From Aulostomus chinensis (Eukaryota > Chordata > Actinopteri > Syngnathiformes > Aulostomidae), in the NCBI GenBank assembly GCA_037954235.1, contig JBBMOA010000012.1, forward strand, positions 13,617,144 to 13,681,143: a stretch of 64,000 nt of DNA. The letters are read 5' to 3'. The position numbers and the translations under genes were made by a program. Within the stretch, counting starts at the first letter, position 1. Each line of letters starts with the position of its first letter. The notes beneath the pieces are model-generated. The model was not told the origin of the DNA. It searched no databases and saw only the letters and a program-made list of their open reading frames with translations. Positions 43,530-57,264 of the stretch are shown here, piece after piece.

Positions 43530-45625
43530 GTGAGAGGCTTCTTCTTCACACACTTCCAGGAGTTTAGAGTTGGAAATAATCAGCAATAAGATGATACGTT
43601 GGTAGAATACGCAGCTGCGTGGCAAGTTTGATGAGATTTACATGGTTTTACATCCCTGGATGAGAGGAAGCCTGGTTACAGATGATAATGTATCCAGAAT
43701 GATGCTTCTTGCTGCCAGATACTTAGATTCACAATGTAGAAATGTACGTTTTATAGACTGTCAGGCTCTGAGCAGGAATCTGGAGCGACTGTAACTCTTG
43801 GGTTTTGCTCATTGGCTTGAATTGAAATAGTTGAGTCATATTTTTAACGAGGGATGCACAATAATATCAGTACAAGCAGTTTTTGGTCATTACAGTGTCT
43901 GTCCAGCCTTTTCAAGAGCAGATTATGGGAGATCAGTGTGGTAGTTTTCTAATGCTTTTGGATAATAAAAAAAAAATAGAATTTTGACCATCATGTAAAC
44001 TAAAGGGATTTTTTTTGTATAGAGATTATATCAACATTGTTAAAATCGGCCAAATCTCAACATATCAGATATCAGCAAAATGAAGTTATTAATGTGCTCA
44101 ATTACTTTGAGTTGACATTGATGTGGCGCATTTGAGGCAGTCTGTGAAACGTACATTGACTTATTTTGATTATTATAATTGTACTGAGGAGGCTGGATAA
44201 TGGCAATAACAACATAACATGAAGATGATTAGAATTTGTCCCTAAAACATACTTTGGTACAATTAAGTTCCATTTTAACAAAACAAAAATTGTATTAGAC
44301 ACCCAGAAACGAATCTGTTGTTTTTAGTTCCTTGGCACCTTCACACTCAGAACAATTTCAGAGCACGAAAATATAAACCAGTTTACCAAGATGTGGTTTA
44401 AGTTCAACTCTTGAGGCACGTTGGCTTTTTTCCACTCAAAGCATTTTAAAACAGAGAAATAAACGAGAAGATTTACTGCTTAAGTACTGAAATTTAGTAC
44501 TAAATGACAAGCCATCATTCATTTTTAGCAGTGAAGCGCTTCAGCCAGTGCCACATGGACGTTTGCCACTCAGGCCTGAACGGTGCATCATTTCCTCCCG
44601 CAGTAATCAAAATGCGACCCGGCTTCCAAACCTTCCTACCAGCACTTTCAATAATGTTCCCTTCTAAAATGTCAGATGATCCAAAGTTTCCACCCAACCT
44701 GCAGCCAGACTCTTTCTTCTCTCTTTACAAGAGGCTGAAACGATGCTGCCTCATCTCACAAATTCTCCTCTCAGCAGGGTAGCGCCAAGCTGGTGCACCT
44801 CTCTAACCAAACAAATATTGCTCTAATTTTCATGGGGGGGGGGGGGGGGGTCCTGAATGCTTTTGCTGTGACATCAGTGTCCCACACACTGGCCCATTGT
44901 GGTGGCTTGTTAGGGGTGTGATGATGAAGGAGAGGAAGAGGAGGAGGAGGGAGCAGGTAAAGGAACTGTTTTAATGGACAGTGCTAATAGGAGATGTTAG
45001 GAAAATACAATGCCGCTCTGGCGTGGGGCAACGTTTCCTTTTAAAGGGAACATTTTGTGGCTATTGGATTGAGCCACTGAATGATTAACAAGCTGCTTGG
45101 CTTCACAGCGCGTTAAACAGAGGCATGTGTGTACAGCAAGGTAGGTGGTGGTGTTGTTAAAAACTGGACTAAATGGTCTGGAGCCTCTCACACGGACACA
45201 TTCCTGCATTAGCAGCCATGACTGTGTGCTTGAGCAGCCTCCGAGCCCAGAATGCTGCGTCCCTCAAGCCCTGAATAGAAGGTGTGTGTAAGTGTTATCA
45301 CAGACACACTCAAGAACAAGGGAAGCAGGTTACAAGGTTATGGTAGCTGACGCACTCTTGTGTACAATAAGTGTGTTGGCAGTTCCAATCACAAACACAT
45401 AATAGTATGAAAACACACCCTTTTTCTCTCCTCTGTTGTTGAGTTCATGCCGGATGAGGATTTGGGTTCTCAAAGAGCCTCGTGTCAGTGTTCATGTGTT
45501 ACCAGAATACTTGGAATACTTCTTTAATCACAGCTTCAATAAGACCATTGAACTGGCCGAAGATCAGGAAACAACTAATAATCTGTGTCAGATTACGGCT
45601 CCAGCTTTGATTTTCCTTGTCCTCC

Positions 45626-45658
<33 letters not shown>

Positions 45659-48600
45659 TGTGTGTGAGAGAGAGAGAGCGAGAGAGGGAGAATATAAAAG
45701 GTAACATAATCCTGTGAGTTCTGTTTTGTTACGTATCCTGTTGTTGCTTTCATGTAACTAAATCCAACACGTGTATTGTTGTCCTTTACAAAAATTAAAG
45801 GCTTTTGCTGGCATCTAATGTTGTTTTTATTTTTAATCTACAAGTTGTTTTCACAAAAATTGAATAAAATGGCCCAGAGCCCAGTGTGAGGTTTTCATTT
45901 TTTTTTTAATTATTTGACAGTAAAAGATGCACAGCATAAAAAAAATTGTTGTAATTTGAAATGCAGTATATATGATATAAGAGAAAAATAAAAGCCATTC
46001 ACATTCTTTCAGATTCATATTTGCTTTGATTGCTAAACTGATAAATACCAGCAACATATTTCAGCTGTTTGTGGCGTGATTATAGATAATAACTCATATA
46101 TTCATGTATAACTGGAACAAAAGACCATGCACATGGTTTTGTGTTTAATATCTATTTCTTTTGTTGCCCTGTTGCAGAGGACTTCAAAGGAATTTTATCA
46201 CAAAATTGAAAAATTGCATTTAAACCATTAAGAAGTACCACATCTTCAAAGAGGAGCAGCAGTAGAACGCTAGTTAGACAGAGCTCCACATGCTTTGTTC
46301 ACATTTTATGGGCAGTTTAAGAAAAGATATACACATATTTACCTCTGCCTACGAGGTCACGAGATCGCCTACATTGGTTTGTCTGCTAGTAGGACAAAAA
46401 GTTGTGGATGAATTTTGATTTAATTTGATGGACTACAAGTCAGGGTGAGGAACGATCGATTCCATTCTGGAATTGATCCGGGTCTTTGGCGGAGGTATGG
46501 GCTCTCCAAATTCCCTTGATTTTTCAATATTTGGAATGTCCGCAAACAGAAACAATATTAAATTCCTTTGTTGTATTAGCTGCGGTAACCTCAGCAGTGA
46601 CTATCTAAAAACCTCAACTAAAAAAAACAACTATCGGTCTAGATATCACATCATGTCATCAACATAACATCTGATGAATTTTTCTGGCCCACACACACTT
46701 GTGAGTTGCCCTCTGTGACCTGTGCTGTTGTATTGTTTTTCATATCTGGAGCTATGTGGCTCATTAGTCACCATTCTCCTTCTGTTTTGTGTGTGTGTGT
46801 GTGAGACTGTTTTGATGGAGAACAATTACGCCTGCATTCCGATCACGTGAAGCAGGACCTCACACGAGAAGCCATTCACTTGCAGTCACATGTCGATGCA
46901 GCTCTGTTATTCTGATGGTGTCGATGCAAATGCGCCCCAAAGTCTTCGTAGACGTGGATCTCTGAGGTATTTGGGTGATTGTCCTGTGATGGCCCGCGTC
47001 CATGCCCCCCCCCCCCCCCCGCCCCATAAGAACACAGAGTGTGTGGAACAATTAGAGCAGTGGGGCTGCATCCACACTAGCCTCAAATACTGATTTGCCT
47101 GAGCGGCCTGCATGAATAAACAATAGCTGTGGTCACGGAGCCCTCCATTCCACTGATTATTCGGGCTCTACTGAGACAACTACTGGCCCCCTGCAATAAT
47201 AATAACAGCATGAAGTTCACACATGTATCGAGGTAATAATGAACTCTGAGAAACCCCCTTTTCTGTCTTTAATGGGCAGGAACATGAGTTCCTCAGCTGC
47301 ACATTCTTGAGGTCTGCAGGAAGCCGTTTTTGAAATCCTGCCTTAAATCTCCGAGCAGCCGAGTGTTGCAGCAGATTAGAGTTATTATCCCTGTACGGCA
47401 GGTTCAGCAGCCGAGAGGACACAGTGGGCTGGACGCAAGGGGAGTTAAGATCTCTTAGGATGACAGTAAAGAGCCAGTCTGGCCTCCCACACTTCAACTG
47501 GAAGACAAAATCTGCTGGTTTATCAGAAAATATGGAGAAAAGTGTCTGAAAGATGCAAAAAAAAAAAAAAACCCAAAAAACTCCACCTCTGATGTTTGTT
47601 TGTGTCTTCACTTACTCAGAACAGCAGGGGTCGGGCTTTCATGCGCCTGATAGCACACGCGCGTGTACACACACACACACGCACACACACTCACCAACTA
47701 GATGCTGGCCCTGTTTGTGTTTAACTTTAAGTGCCTGTTTTACTTTTACAATGTGATGATTTTTTTATAGCGATAAAGTGGCGGTAGTCCAAGATCAGAG
47801 TCAGTTTTATAAAGAAATCTATTGTTTCCTGATAATAGCGTGATCTCTGTGTGCAGACAGGCTACTGTGAGTCATCGTATTCATCTGTTACATCTAATTC
47901 CCTTGGAATGACGAGTATTTGAGATCAAGTTACCCACGGTGTGTTTTGAGCTGTAACATAATAATAGCACCTGTCAATCAACCAATCAATCAATCAATGT
48001 AAATGCTCTGCTGTTTCCTGTCTTCCTTGACTCAGCTCTGCTGGTCATTTTCCCAGTTTTTCTAGTTTTGTTTCCCTTAAAAGGAAACGGGACTGAAGCT
48101 GTGAAACAAGGGACACCTGACTATGTGGTTGGTACAACCTGTTCAACTAGTTTTGTGTTTAAACGTATGTTTATGTGTACTTTTAGGTCATGCCAGCTGT
48201 CCATCTTACTGTCCTACAGCAAACGAGTAGTAAAATCAGGCTTTTGTTAATGGGAATGAATGAAATGTCCACCTTAATCCAAATACAATGTGTTAGATTT
48301 GCAGCACTAACACCAAATGTTTTTGTATTTCAGTCCTCTGGCATGAATGTGACTCAAATAACATAGAACGATTATAGAAGTAATTCCCTGACAAAATATG
48401 TTTACAGTGGCAACCACACTGTAATCATACTTCTGCCAAAGGGTGCGCTTGTTTGTCTGCTCATTTAGGAGGAGATATGTAGATATATATATAAATAAAT
48501 ATATATAGATGTAGATGTTTTTATATTTAAAAAGAGATTTCAGACCAAATCCAGGATGATTTGATACGCTTTTTTAAATATTGTTAGATTATTGCCATTT

Positions 48601-51600
48601 CGTTATTAGAATGCAAAAATTCTCTGAAGTGTCTCTTATTTATATAAAAACACAAAAAAATGAGAAATGTACTTTTTTGCTGCTTTCTAGTTGAAGTGCT
48701 TGTGTTAGAAGCTCAGGTGTAGCTCATGTTGGAAACATTCCAGCAAAACAGAACAGGAAGCTCTGATGAGGAGTGGTCTTCAACCTACATTCAGAAATCC
48801 AAAACAAACTTGCAAGATCACATGAAACTATTCTTACCGTTTAAAGGAAGTATGTCTATGAAATGGAGTTGTTTTGTGACCGATTATGTGCATGCATTGA
48901 AGCTGGCACGTCATGCATGCAGCGTGTGTGTGTTTGCCTGCCAAATGGGTCTTGGTGTTCCTGCAGCAGTGGTTTGAGATCATGGGAAAAGCATGAGGAG
49001 GCTATAACACAGCGCTGTGTTCTTCCAGCGCTCCAGACGCTCCCACAGCCTCGTGGCTTGGGCAATCTTGTTCCAGAACAGTTTTAGCGCAGCTCCAATT
49101 TACCAGGGGGTTTTTAGCATTAAGAGTAGTTTAGCCATCTGAGAGCACCCAAGGAATACCTGAAGAACTGTCCTCTCAACTCTGTCCCAGAGACACTGTA
49201 GGAACGTAGGAGGAAATACCTCTGACTTCCTCTCCTACTGTTCTCAACATCCTACCTTTCTTCTCCGACCTCCCCACCCCACATACATACCCCTGCCTGC
49301 GCTCCTCACCCAGCCCTTCTAACAATGTTGCTCACTGTTTCTGTAACCCTTTTTTCCAGGCAGTAACCAAGAAAACATTTGGGAGCAACGACTTCCGATC
49401 AGCTCTGGAGAATGGCGTTCTGTTGTGTGAGTAAGTACTCCGCAGGCAGCTTTCTTAAGCCACTCATTCATATGGAAGCCCGCTTCTAGGTCTGCACTCT
49501 TAAGTGTTACTGATATTTCCCAGGCAGACCTCCTGCCGGGTCACTGTTGTTGTTATTGTTGTTGTTGCTCCACATAAATGGGAGCCAGTGTTGCGAGACG
49601 GCACAATAGCTTTTGTTTTTGATGGCCCCGGTGTCGGATCAGCTCTCTGTGATTTTCCTCAAGAGTGCAAAGTGTGATCTATTTCAAGATGACTTGTTCT
49701 GCTGCTGTTTGACAGATGTTACAGATTTGTGGATGGTCCAACTACCATCCTCGATTTAATTAGAGCTGCTACGAACCATGCAGTGAATGCAAAACCTCCA
49801 GCTGAAACCACATTGGGAGCCGGGACACCCTGCTTTCTCATTAGGTTTCTGATGAGCTGCAGGAAGTAATCTATTTATGCAGGTTTGCCTTTTGCGTCGA
49901 CACCTTAATGGCTTTAACTTTTCTGAGATCAGTCAGTGTATGAGAGGGTTTGCATCAGGACCTTTCATGAATGTGTATGTAGGCTGGTTGATGGACACCG
50001 TGATGCGATTTGCATGAATCAGCAGGAAGCTGTAATTACTAGCAGCCCAAGCAGAATCCTCCAAACCACAACTGGCATCAGTTCAAAGAAGACCCTCAAA
50101 CTGCTGATTTGAGCCTGACGGGCTCACTATCAGAAAGCAGCAGAGACATTTTCACATTTACGTCCATGTTTTCTCAGTGTGAGGAAAAGGAAGACAGAGA
50201 TTAAATCGCTTTCACCTAAAAGCTCCAAAGCTTCCATTCCTATTGTGTTTTGGTTATAACAACTGCTTGGTGAGGAATGTTTAGTGTGGGTCGCACACAT
50301 GATTATATCCTTATTAGCGTACAGTGCATTATCTGATTAAATCATAACAGCTTTCTATTGTTTCATTGTTGCATGACAGACTTGAAGCCAAATTCCATTT
50401 GGATTCATCACCTGTGCTTTCAGCCAGTGGAGGATTTTGTAGCTCCTTTCCCAGTTACCATCTGTAACACCCGCCTCCACAAGTCTTGTGTTGAACTTAC
50501 TATTTTAAACACAAAAATGAAAGAAAATGGTTCATTTTTGTGTTTTTTTTCAAATTAAGATTTTAAAATACATTTAATTTGTTAAAGCTACACTGCAAAT
50601 ACAGTAACTAGAACTAATTCAGGGAGTACACACAGAACTTTTGGCAGGTAGAACTTTGGCCACTGCTCGCCTTAATTAACCTGTAAGCAGCAATGAGAGG
50701 ACCCTCGCACCCCTGCACCTATCAGCGTGTTTGAGTGTTTCATCGTGTGAGAAGGAGATGAAACCTCATCATTTGTGGGTTTTCCACGAAGCAGCAGATT
50801 AATGCGTGCGCTGTGGCGCAAGCATTTCTTCCTGCATCCACCAGGTAGCGCTAGAGAACTCAAGCTTACCCTTAATTAAGCTGCTGTACATCACGTGAAA
50901 ACAGCACAGCGTCATTCAGTGTAAATCCAATGTTTTTTTACATCAGGCTGACTTCCTAGAACCGCTAGGTGGCGCTATGACTTAAATTCATCTTGAAGAT
51001 GCCTTCAGGCTTGGACATGTGAAGTTTCAGAAAAGATCTGATCACGAATTAGCAGAACTCATAATGACTCATCACCAAGTTCTTTTTTTGTGTATTTATT
51101 TATTTAAATAAATTGCATAGAACCTTGCATAGACTTGAGCCCCGGGTCTTTTTGTTTGGGCAAGTTTCAGGGATACAGAGTCTTCTCTCATCTGATTGAG
51201 CAGAATTTGGAACCTTTTCATTTCATTTAATTTTGCCGTCTCTAATCTGAAATCCTAAATAGGGTATTATTTGATGATTCTAGGTTTGTAGGGGGCCATG
51301 CCTCTAGCTGAGGGTGTGTTTTGAGAGCACTTTGTTTACATCGCAGTGCAGCTCAGGCCATTTACTAAACTGAACCCAGGTGGCCACCATTAAACTAAGT
51401 TGTAAACACACAACACTGAGACTTTGCGCCGCTGCTTTTTGTTCACTCCTTGCCAGTGAGACCAATCCAGCCAATGACCGAGCTTTCACTTAACCTTTTG
51501 CCTTCCCCTGATGTTCTCCTTTGTCTGCTCACAGTCTGATCAACCAGATCAAGCCAGGCGTCATCAGGAAGGTCAACAGGCTGCCTACGCCTATTGCTGG

Positions 51601-52633
51601 ACTGGTAAGTCATTACTGGGTGTGTGTTTGTTTTCTTTTTGTCACGTCTGGGAAATTGTACAGTGTCTATGTCAAGATATTAGAAGTAGAAGAACGAGGT
51701 GCTGCTTGGAGCTGGCTGGTGACAGGTCTGAGGAACGGCTTCCAATGAGAGAGAGGCGTTTGCTTCAGTGAGTTGTCGCTCCTCATATCCATCCACGCTA
51801 ATAAGTTCTGTGAATGCGGAGCTGCTTGAAAGGCCACTGGCCGCATTTGAGTGCACCCGAAATATGATGTCTGCCATGCTTGAGGCTGTGTTCAATCAAA
51901 ACCTTTTATGACAAAATGTCTTTGTACCGGCACAGTAATTAGTTTTTTGGATTGACTGATGGGAGGTCAGAAGGGGCAGGGGGTTGGTTTACATAATAAC
52001 CTGTTATTGAATCAGTAGTTCTCAATATTGTGGCCTTAAGAATACGTCTTATTAGGCCTAGCGATGTCTGAAGCTGAAGTGAGTGATTCTGGAGAGTCTG
52101 CGCACAAGTTCCTGGGAACTTGAGGGTTGAAAGTACCTTAAACCCACTACTCACAAAGCTCTCTCTTGTGGGAGTAATTGAATCCAGCTGTTTAGAAGAA
52201 TTATAGCGAACCCCAACCCAGTTTGTGTCTGTGGTGTGAGTAACACTCTACATGTTTGGCAAGACAACGACAAATAAGCAGTAGAAGACACAGGGGCAGC
52301 ACTCCAGCGGGATAAACAGTAAATATTGCCTTTGGTGCACGGAACACTGTACCCTCCTCATGACGTGAATCACTTGGCCTGCTGCTTCACTTTGGACTGT
52401 TTCTAATATAACCGGCTGGGCACCTGCTGAGCTAATGAGGTGGAGTATCTCCTCAATCAGTAGCGCTGGTGTGGTATTTCCGAGACTTGGACACAAACCT
52501 GAAAACCCCTGATCATAAATTTCTCTTGCAAATGTGAGCGCTCCTGGTTGGCCTGGAGCTATCAGTTTCTGCCAGACACATGGAGAAAAGTGGCAAGCTC
52601 GACAAACATTTCATACTCTCTCCCTCTCTCTCG

Positions 52634-52671
<38 letters not shown>

Positions 52672-55600
52672 TGTGAGAATAGTGTTTCTCTCAAAGGGGT
52701 CAAGTACTGTTCTTAAGATTACTCGGTCCTTTATCTCTCATCTCTACAAATAGTAACAAGTATGTTCTTTGGAAATGTTTAGAATTAAGTGTTAGAAAAT
52801 GGAATTTTGCTTTGCTTTTGGACTTGCTGATGCACGTAGAGACTACTGTGTGTACGTAACTGTGCTTCTCTCCATTGTGAGGATTATTATAAGCCCAGGT
52901 TTGATAACGTTAGCTGCCGATCTGATGGAGCTAGCTGTCTAAAAAGCAGCAAACTATGAAAGCTGTCTGACTCAGAGTAAACTCTGTATGCCACTTTGGT
53001 GCCGGACTCCATATCATCAAACTGGCCTCCATTGGGCTCGGATGCCCAATTATTCAGTCTTCATGCACCCTCATGCGGCTGCTGAGCCAGTACAGCTAGC
53101 AGCAATTAGCTGTCACCTTAGCAACAAATTAGCCTCAAGCCCACAGGAAACTTTGCCAATCCCAGAGATTTGTGGCCAATCCCAGAGATTTTCTCCACAC
53201 AATATTATCAAGTATAACCCAAACAATACATTTGAATTTTTGTACAGAAATTAATGGAGCCCCACCCCAAGAATCACCCGGCGTTCTGATGTTGTGCATT
53301 TTGTGTGGCTAAATTACTTTATGCAAGCCAATTCAAAGAGCCTTAAACCTGCATTCTTTCCCATGACCAGTAGGGGGCAACTTGAGTGGCTGTAAAGAGA
53401 ATTCTGCTTATAAGGAGGTCGACATGACCCGACCCCATATCTCACTTACCTCATTAAACATTTTAATGAATTATAGTTGCGAGTTTCAAGTCCTTTTGCA
53501 ACATAGCCTGATCTTCTTCAATTTGTGGTCTAAAGATAAAGCAGGGTACGCCTTAGGGTGTGACTACCTTGTGATTGACAAGTGGCTTCTGCTCTTTGTC
53601 CCAGTCATGTCCGCCCCCTCGCTCTAAGGGGACATATCACAAGATGAACGTTGCTCTTTTTTCTTTTAGTTTCCTTTCAAGTCAGATACTTCATCATTAG
53701 AGAATGACAGGCGAACATGCACCATTAACTCTGAAGTATGAGGATATTTTGTCATTGGGGTCATAACTGCCCCTTTAGTTTTGCTATCCGAACAATTTCA
53801 GCTTTCAAAATCAACACTGCGCTTCAGCTCTGGTATAATAAAATCCCAGGGAAAGAAAGGGAAGAAACGGAAATCTTTGGTTTTGCAGAATATTTAGCAA
53901 CATTTGGCTGCAGATCCGGGTCTATTCTTTGGTTTCACTTGTGTCCAAGGGAATGTTTTCCAAAGTCAGCACACTTTTGTGCCTGTTTGTGAACACTCAG
54001 TGAGCAGCGGGTCATGGCACCGTGCTTTAGGCCCGGCTCTGCAGATGACTGTTGGATCAGGAATGAAACCAGAGTGATGGAGCAAAACATGACCCCCATC
54101 TGCCTCAACCCCCCGTAAATACACTTTAATTGACGTGGAGCTGGATACTCCAACTCCACTGTGATTTAAGGAAGCAGTGGGAGGAGATGGATAGACATTT
54201 AAGTAGCCTTGGGGGTGTCTTAACATTTGTCTCAAAATGTCTGTGTAATCATCTGTGCGATGACAGACATTTGACCGAGTGTTTGTCTTGTATTGGTGCA
54301 TGTTATGGCTGGATTTCACTGTTGGGCTGTAGGGGGTTCTTTTATTGGGCCTGTTTCAGGAGAGACAAGATTTTGAGAACACCGGTATTCTTCTCTCAGC
54401 TTATTGTCCACAGCATTTGGAAATATGTAGCCTGATATTTTAACGATAGCTTGGTTTGGTGTTTGAGACCCTGCCAGAGGTCAATTGAGGGTAATTGTAG
54501 AGTATGCCCATCTTAGACAAAGAATGCTGTGGAGTGACCACAATGTGACCAGTATGGATGAAGCTCCCGTTGTAACAAATCCGACACTTCTTGGGTCCAA
54601 TCTTTCCGTTTCTAGATGCTTAAATCAGGGTCCTCATGTCTGCATGAAAGGATTAGAGGCTGCTGGATGGGTTCAGCATATTTAGTAGGATTATGTGCAG
54701 GCACAAGTCAGCGTAACATTCCTTCAACATCATTATCTCTGCATGTTCCGAGACAGGCTGATGGGGGGTCTTTTAGTCTGTAGTGGTCTTTTAAGGTAAA
54801 TGACATCAATATCTTAAGCCCTTTTCCAACCAATTTTTTAAGGGTTCTCACAAGCTTTTGAGTGGAACATTGCGTCATAGATGGAGGCCGTTGAGCAATC
54901 ATCAACGGAAGTCACACGCCTGCAGGGTTGTCTTCATCAAAGTCCCAACTAGGGATTTGGTGGTCAAATAAATACAGGTGAGTTAACAATAAAAACTAGT
55001 TGCCCCCATACAACAAGATATATATGAGATGGGAACAACTGAAAGCAAATCAGAAACTAGAGTCATGGTAAAAGGCTGCTGGGTGGGCCTCGGAACTCAC
55101 CTGTAACATGCAGCTACATGTGTTCGCAACTCATGTGTATCACCGAGCTATAAGATTGTGTGGAGGAAGAGAGGGGAGGAGGGGCAGGTGATGTCATTGC
55201 ACTAAACTTGAAAAAAAGAAAGTTGTTTGTTTGTTTTTTTTGGGCTACAAATGTGATTTGGGGTTCTGAACAAATTAATTGTTGGTACAAGTGACATTTT
55301 TCACCTGGATCTCATTCAGACGTCAATGGGAACTTCAAATTGACGATCATCTGTCTTGCTGTAATGAAGCTTAATTCCTTTTTTATAGCTTCAAAATTCA
55401 AATGATGAAGTATCAAACAGCATAAGTGCGGTCTGTAAAGGTTTATTGAAATGTTATGTGTACAACAGAGGCTCTTTTTACATGGAGATATGTACCCGTA
55501 AACCAGATACACACCCATTTAGGACACTTCCAGATGTGGAGGGTTAAGTTATTGAAGGTGAGAAGAAGTATGAGAAAAACATAAGATATCAGGAGGGAGT

Positions 55601-57264
55601 GAGATCACCAGCACGCGTCTGTTTGTTGAAATGTGTGGGAAAGATAAAGAAATATTACAAAGAACAAGTGATAAACTCTTGGAGGTGATCTGGATCAAAT
55701 TATAGATCCTTGATGCTGAAGACTGCTCTAAGCTGTTTGCGGGCTGTAGCTCACAGCAGCGTAGCACAGAAACCCCGGACTATTTCCCATCAAATTCTGT
55801 GAGTCCATGTGAAATGCTTGATGAAGAACGTCACAGCATCCAGCAATTATGACGTTTGTGTATCTCTGATTGCCTATTTTTGATAAATTCGATCTCAATC
55901 TCCAAAACATTTGAGCGCGTTTTGCTGAAATTCCAGATAGTTTAGTCAGAGAAATACTTTTTAAGATGGTTTGGATTGTGTTCTGGATTGGGGATGGTGA
56001 TATTTTTGGCATTTTGGAAGAATGTTGATGAACAGATTTTAGAAATGCTCACATAAAACATTCGTTTTACATAAGACTTCATAGCAAATATGTCAGCAAG
56101 TCTGTTCTCAACCTTGAAACATTTGTGCAGCTTTTGGCACCAACAGCACTAATAGGCCACAGTTAGAAGAGAACCACGACAGAACCATGAAAAGTTATTT
56201 TTGTTGTTGTTCTTTGTCATACCAAATATGCTTTATTCAGTACATTTAAACAACAAAAATGCATGTTTTGACTCCAGCCACTAGGGGGGTCAGTGAGGTC
56301 CCTGAACCGCCGGTAAAGGCCCATACTGACCTGTAGGGCCTGGTAAAGTGCTGCTCAGGGACAAGAAAATCTGTAAGCAGGAGCTGCCAGCACTTAGGTC
56401 AACTTGCTAATAAGCATGTTTGCCATTTAAAAATAGAACCAGCTACCCCATAATTATTCCTGCCCATGCTGATGTCATTACATGAAACCCTCCTTAGCAG
56501 TCCCAATAGGAAGCACACTTTGCAACTGGAAAATGAAAAGGAATGATGCTTATAATGTAATTTTTTTTTTAAAATGCAAGCTGTATTACTCTCTCACATC
56601 TGTGCAACATAAAATGATCGACATAACGTAGGAGGAGAAACCGTCCTTCCACTCCCATGTCCTCCTGAGTTGCCTCGGGGAAATATTTGTAAGTTTCTGT
56701 CACCCAACCTCATCTTTCATAGCAACCAAATGTCTCCAAAATACGCCACCGCCCCACAGATTCCACAGGTGTTCTCGAGTGAAGGGCTTGGCAGAGAGGG
56801 TGTGTGTGTCACTTTTGCACTCGCATGGCCGGTTGGGTGGGACTTAAGCAAAACTCTGATGTCATCCTTCCTGGTTTTGGTATTGTCCCCACCCTAAGCC
56901 GGCCCACAGGTCGCGCTGCACTGCTGTCAGTCAGCTCCTGTCATGCGGTCTCTTCCCCTTGCATGTGTGTGTTTGTGTGTGTTTTGCATCAGGTCCCTTC
57001 TTATTTGCTGCACATATGCTCCTCCCTGTCCGTCTGTGTTCTCTGGTGATATGAACTTTGGAAGCAATGAGTCGTAGGCTGCCAGAGAATTCTCGAGTGG
57101 TTATTCTTTGCCTCTGAAGGTGGACGACCCACATCTTTGCTTTTCTACTTCATCCAGGACAACCTTAACGTCTTCCTCAAGGCCTGCTTGAAGCTCGGAC
57201 TCAAGGAAGCCCAGCTCTTTCACCCGGGAGACCTTCAGGACTTATCCTCCAGAGTTACAGTCAA
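43458..57264 (+). CDS. lmo7: LIM domain only 7, 5' part, continues beyond the window
   Basis: LMO7 is a large scaffold with an N-terminal calponin-homology (CH) domain, a PDZ domain and a C-terminal LIM domain. It acts at adherens junctions and with actin and emerin. Four phased exons are visible: 43458-43529, 49360-49430, 51535-51604 and 57158-57264, coding for about 106 residues. They carry the leader EAQRWIE and most of the CH domain: NDFRSALENGVLLCDLINQI, LPTPIAGLDNLNVFLKAC and AQLFHPGDLQDLSSRVTV. The next exon is not found before 64,000. The relative LIMCH1 is similar here, but AVTKKTFGSNDFR and synteny fit LMO7. Teleosts often have lmo7a and lmo7b; which one this is cannot be told. Confidence 0.95.
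43853..44080. repeat. Possible relative of the ATCGGCCGAT repeat
   Basis: Starts AGGGATGCACAATAATATCAG and ends near AAATCGGCCAAATC and ATATCAGATATC, loosely like 15,720-15,960 in reverse complement. Weak. Confidence 0.3.
44834..44850. repeat. Poly-G run
   Basis: 17 consecutive G in lmo7 intron 1. Confidence 0.95.
45626..45690. repeat. (GT)n then (GA)n microsatellite
   Basis: About 19 GT units with one TA interruption, changing to GA units. Confidence 0.95.
47005..47020. repeat. Poly-C run
   Basis: About 16 C in lmo7 intron 1. Confidence 0.9.
47668..47689. repeat. (AC)n microsatellite
   Basis: AC repeat with one G interruption. Confidence 0.85.
49360..49430 (+). CDS. lmo7: lmo7 exon 2, start of CH domain
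   Basis: AVTKKTFGSNDFRSALENGV then LLC, ending GA|GTAAGT in phase 2. The acceptor is TTTTTTCCAG; a second AG four bases later would break the frame. Confidence 0.95.
49431..51534 (+). other. lmo7 intron 2 (2.1 kb)
   Basis: No exon. A TTG-type repeat at 49,545-49,567 is followed by unusually non-repetitive sequence (49,570-49,930), which could be a conserved non-coding element. Confidence 0.55.
51535..51604 (+). CDS. lmo7: lmo7 exon 3, CH domain
   Basis: DLINQIKPGVIRKVNR through LPTPIAGL. Enters at phase 2 and leaves at phase 0 (GTAAGT). Confidence 0.96.
52611..52669. repeat. (CT)n microsatellite, interrupted
   Basis: CT repeat with a few CG interruptions. Confidence 0.95.
53155..53191. repeat. 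17-bp tandem duplication
   Basis: GCCAATCCCAGAGATTT occurs at 53,155 and again at 53,175, separated by three bases. Confidence 0.9.
57158..57264 (+). CDS. lmo7: lmo7 exon 4, CH domain
   Basis: DNLNVFLKACLKLGLKEAQ through LQDLSSRVTV, ending AA|GTAAGT in phase 2. Confidence 0.96.

Larger units (their letters stand above)
43530..49359 (+). other. lmo7 intron 1 (5.8 kb)
   Basis: No further exon was recognised, although alternative first exons of LMO7 would be hard to see. Contains G, C, GT/GA and AC simple repeats and a possible conserved non-coding stretch at 46,840-47,480. Confidence 0.6.
51605..57157 (+). other. lmo7 intron 3 (5.6 kb)
   Basis: No exon recognised. Contains a CT microsatellite (52,611-52,669) and a 17-bp tandem duplication (53,155-53,191). 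Confidence 0.65.
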
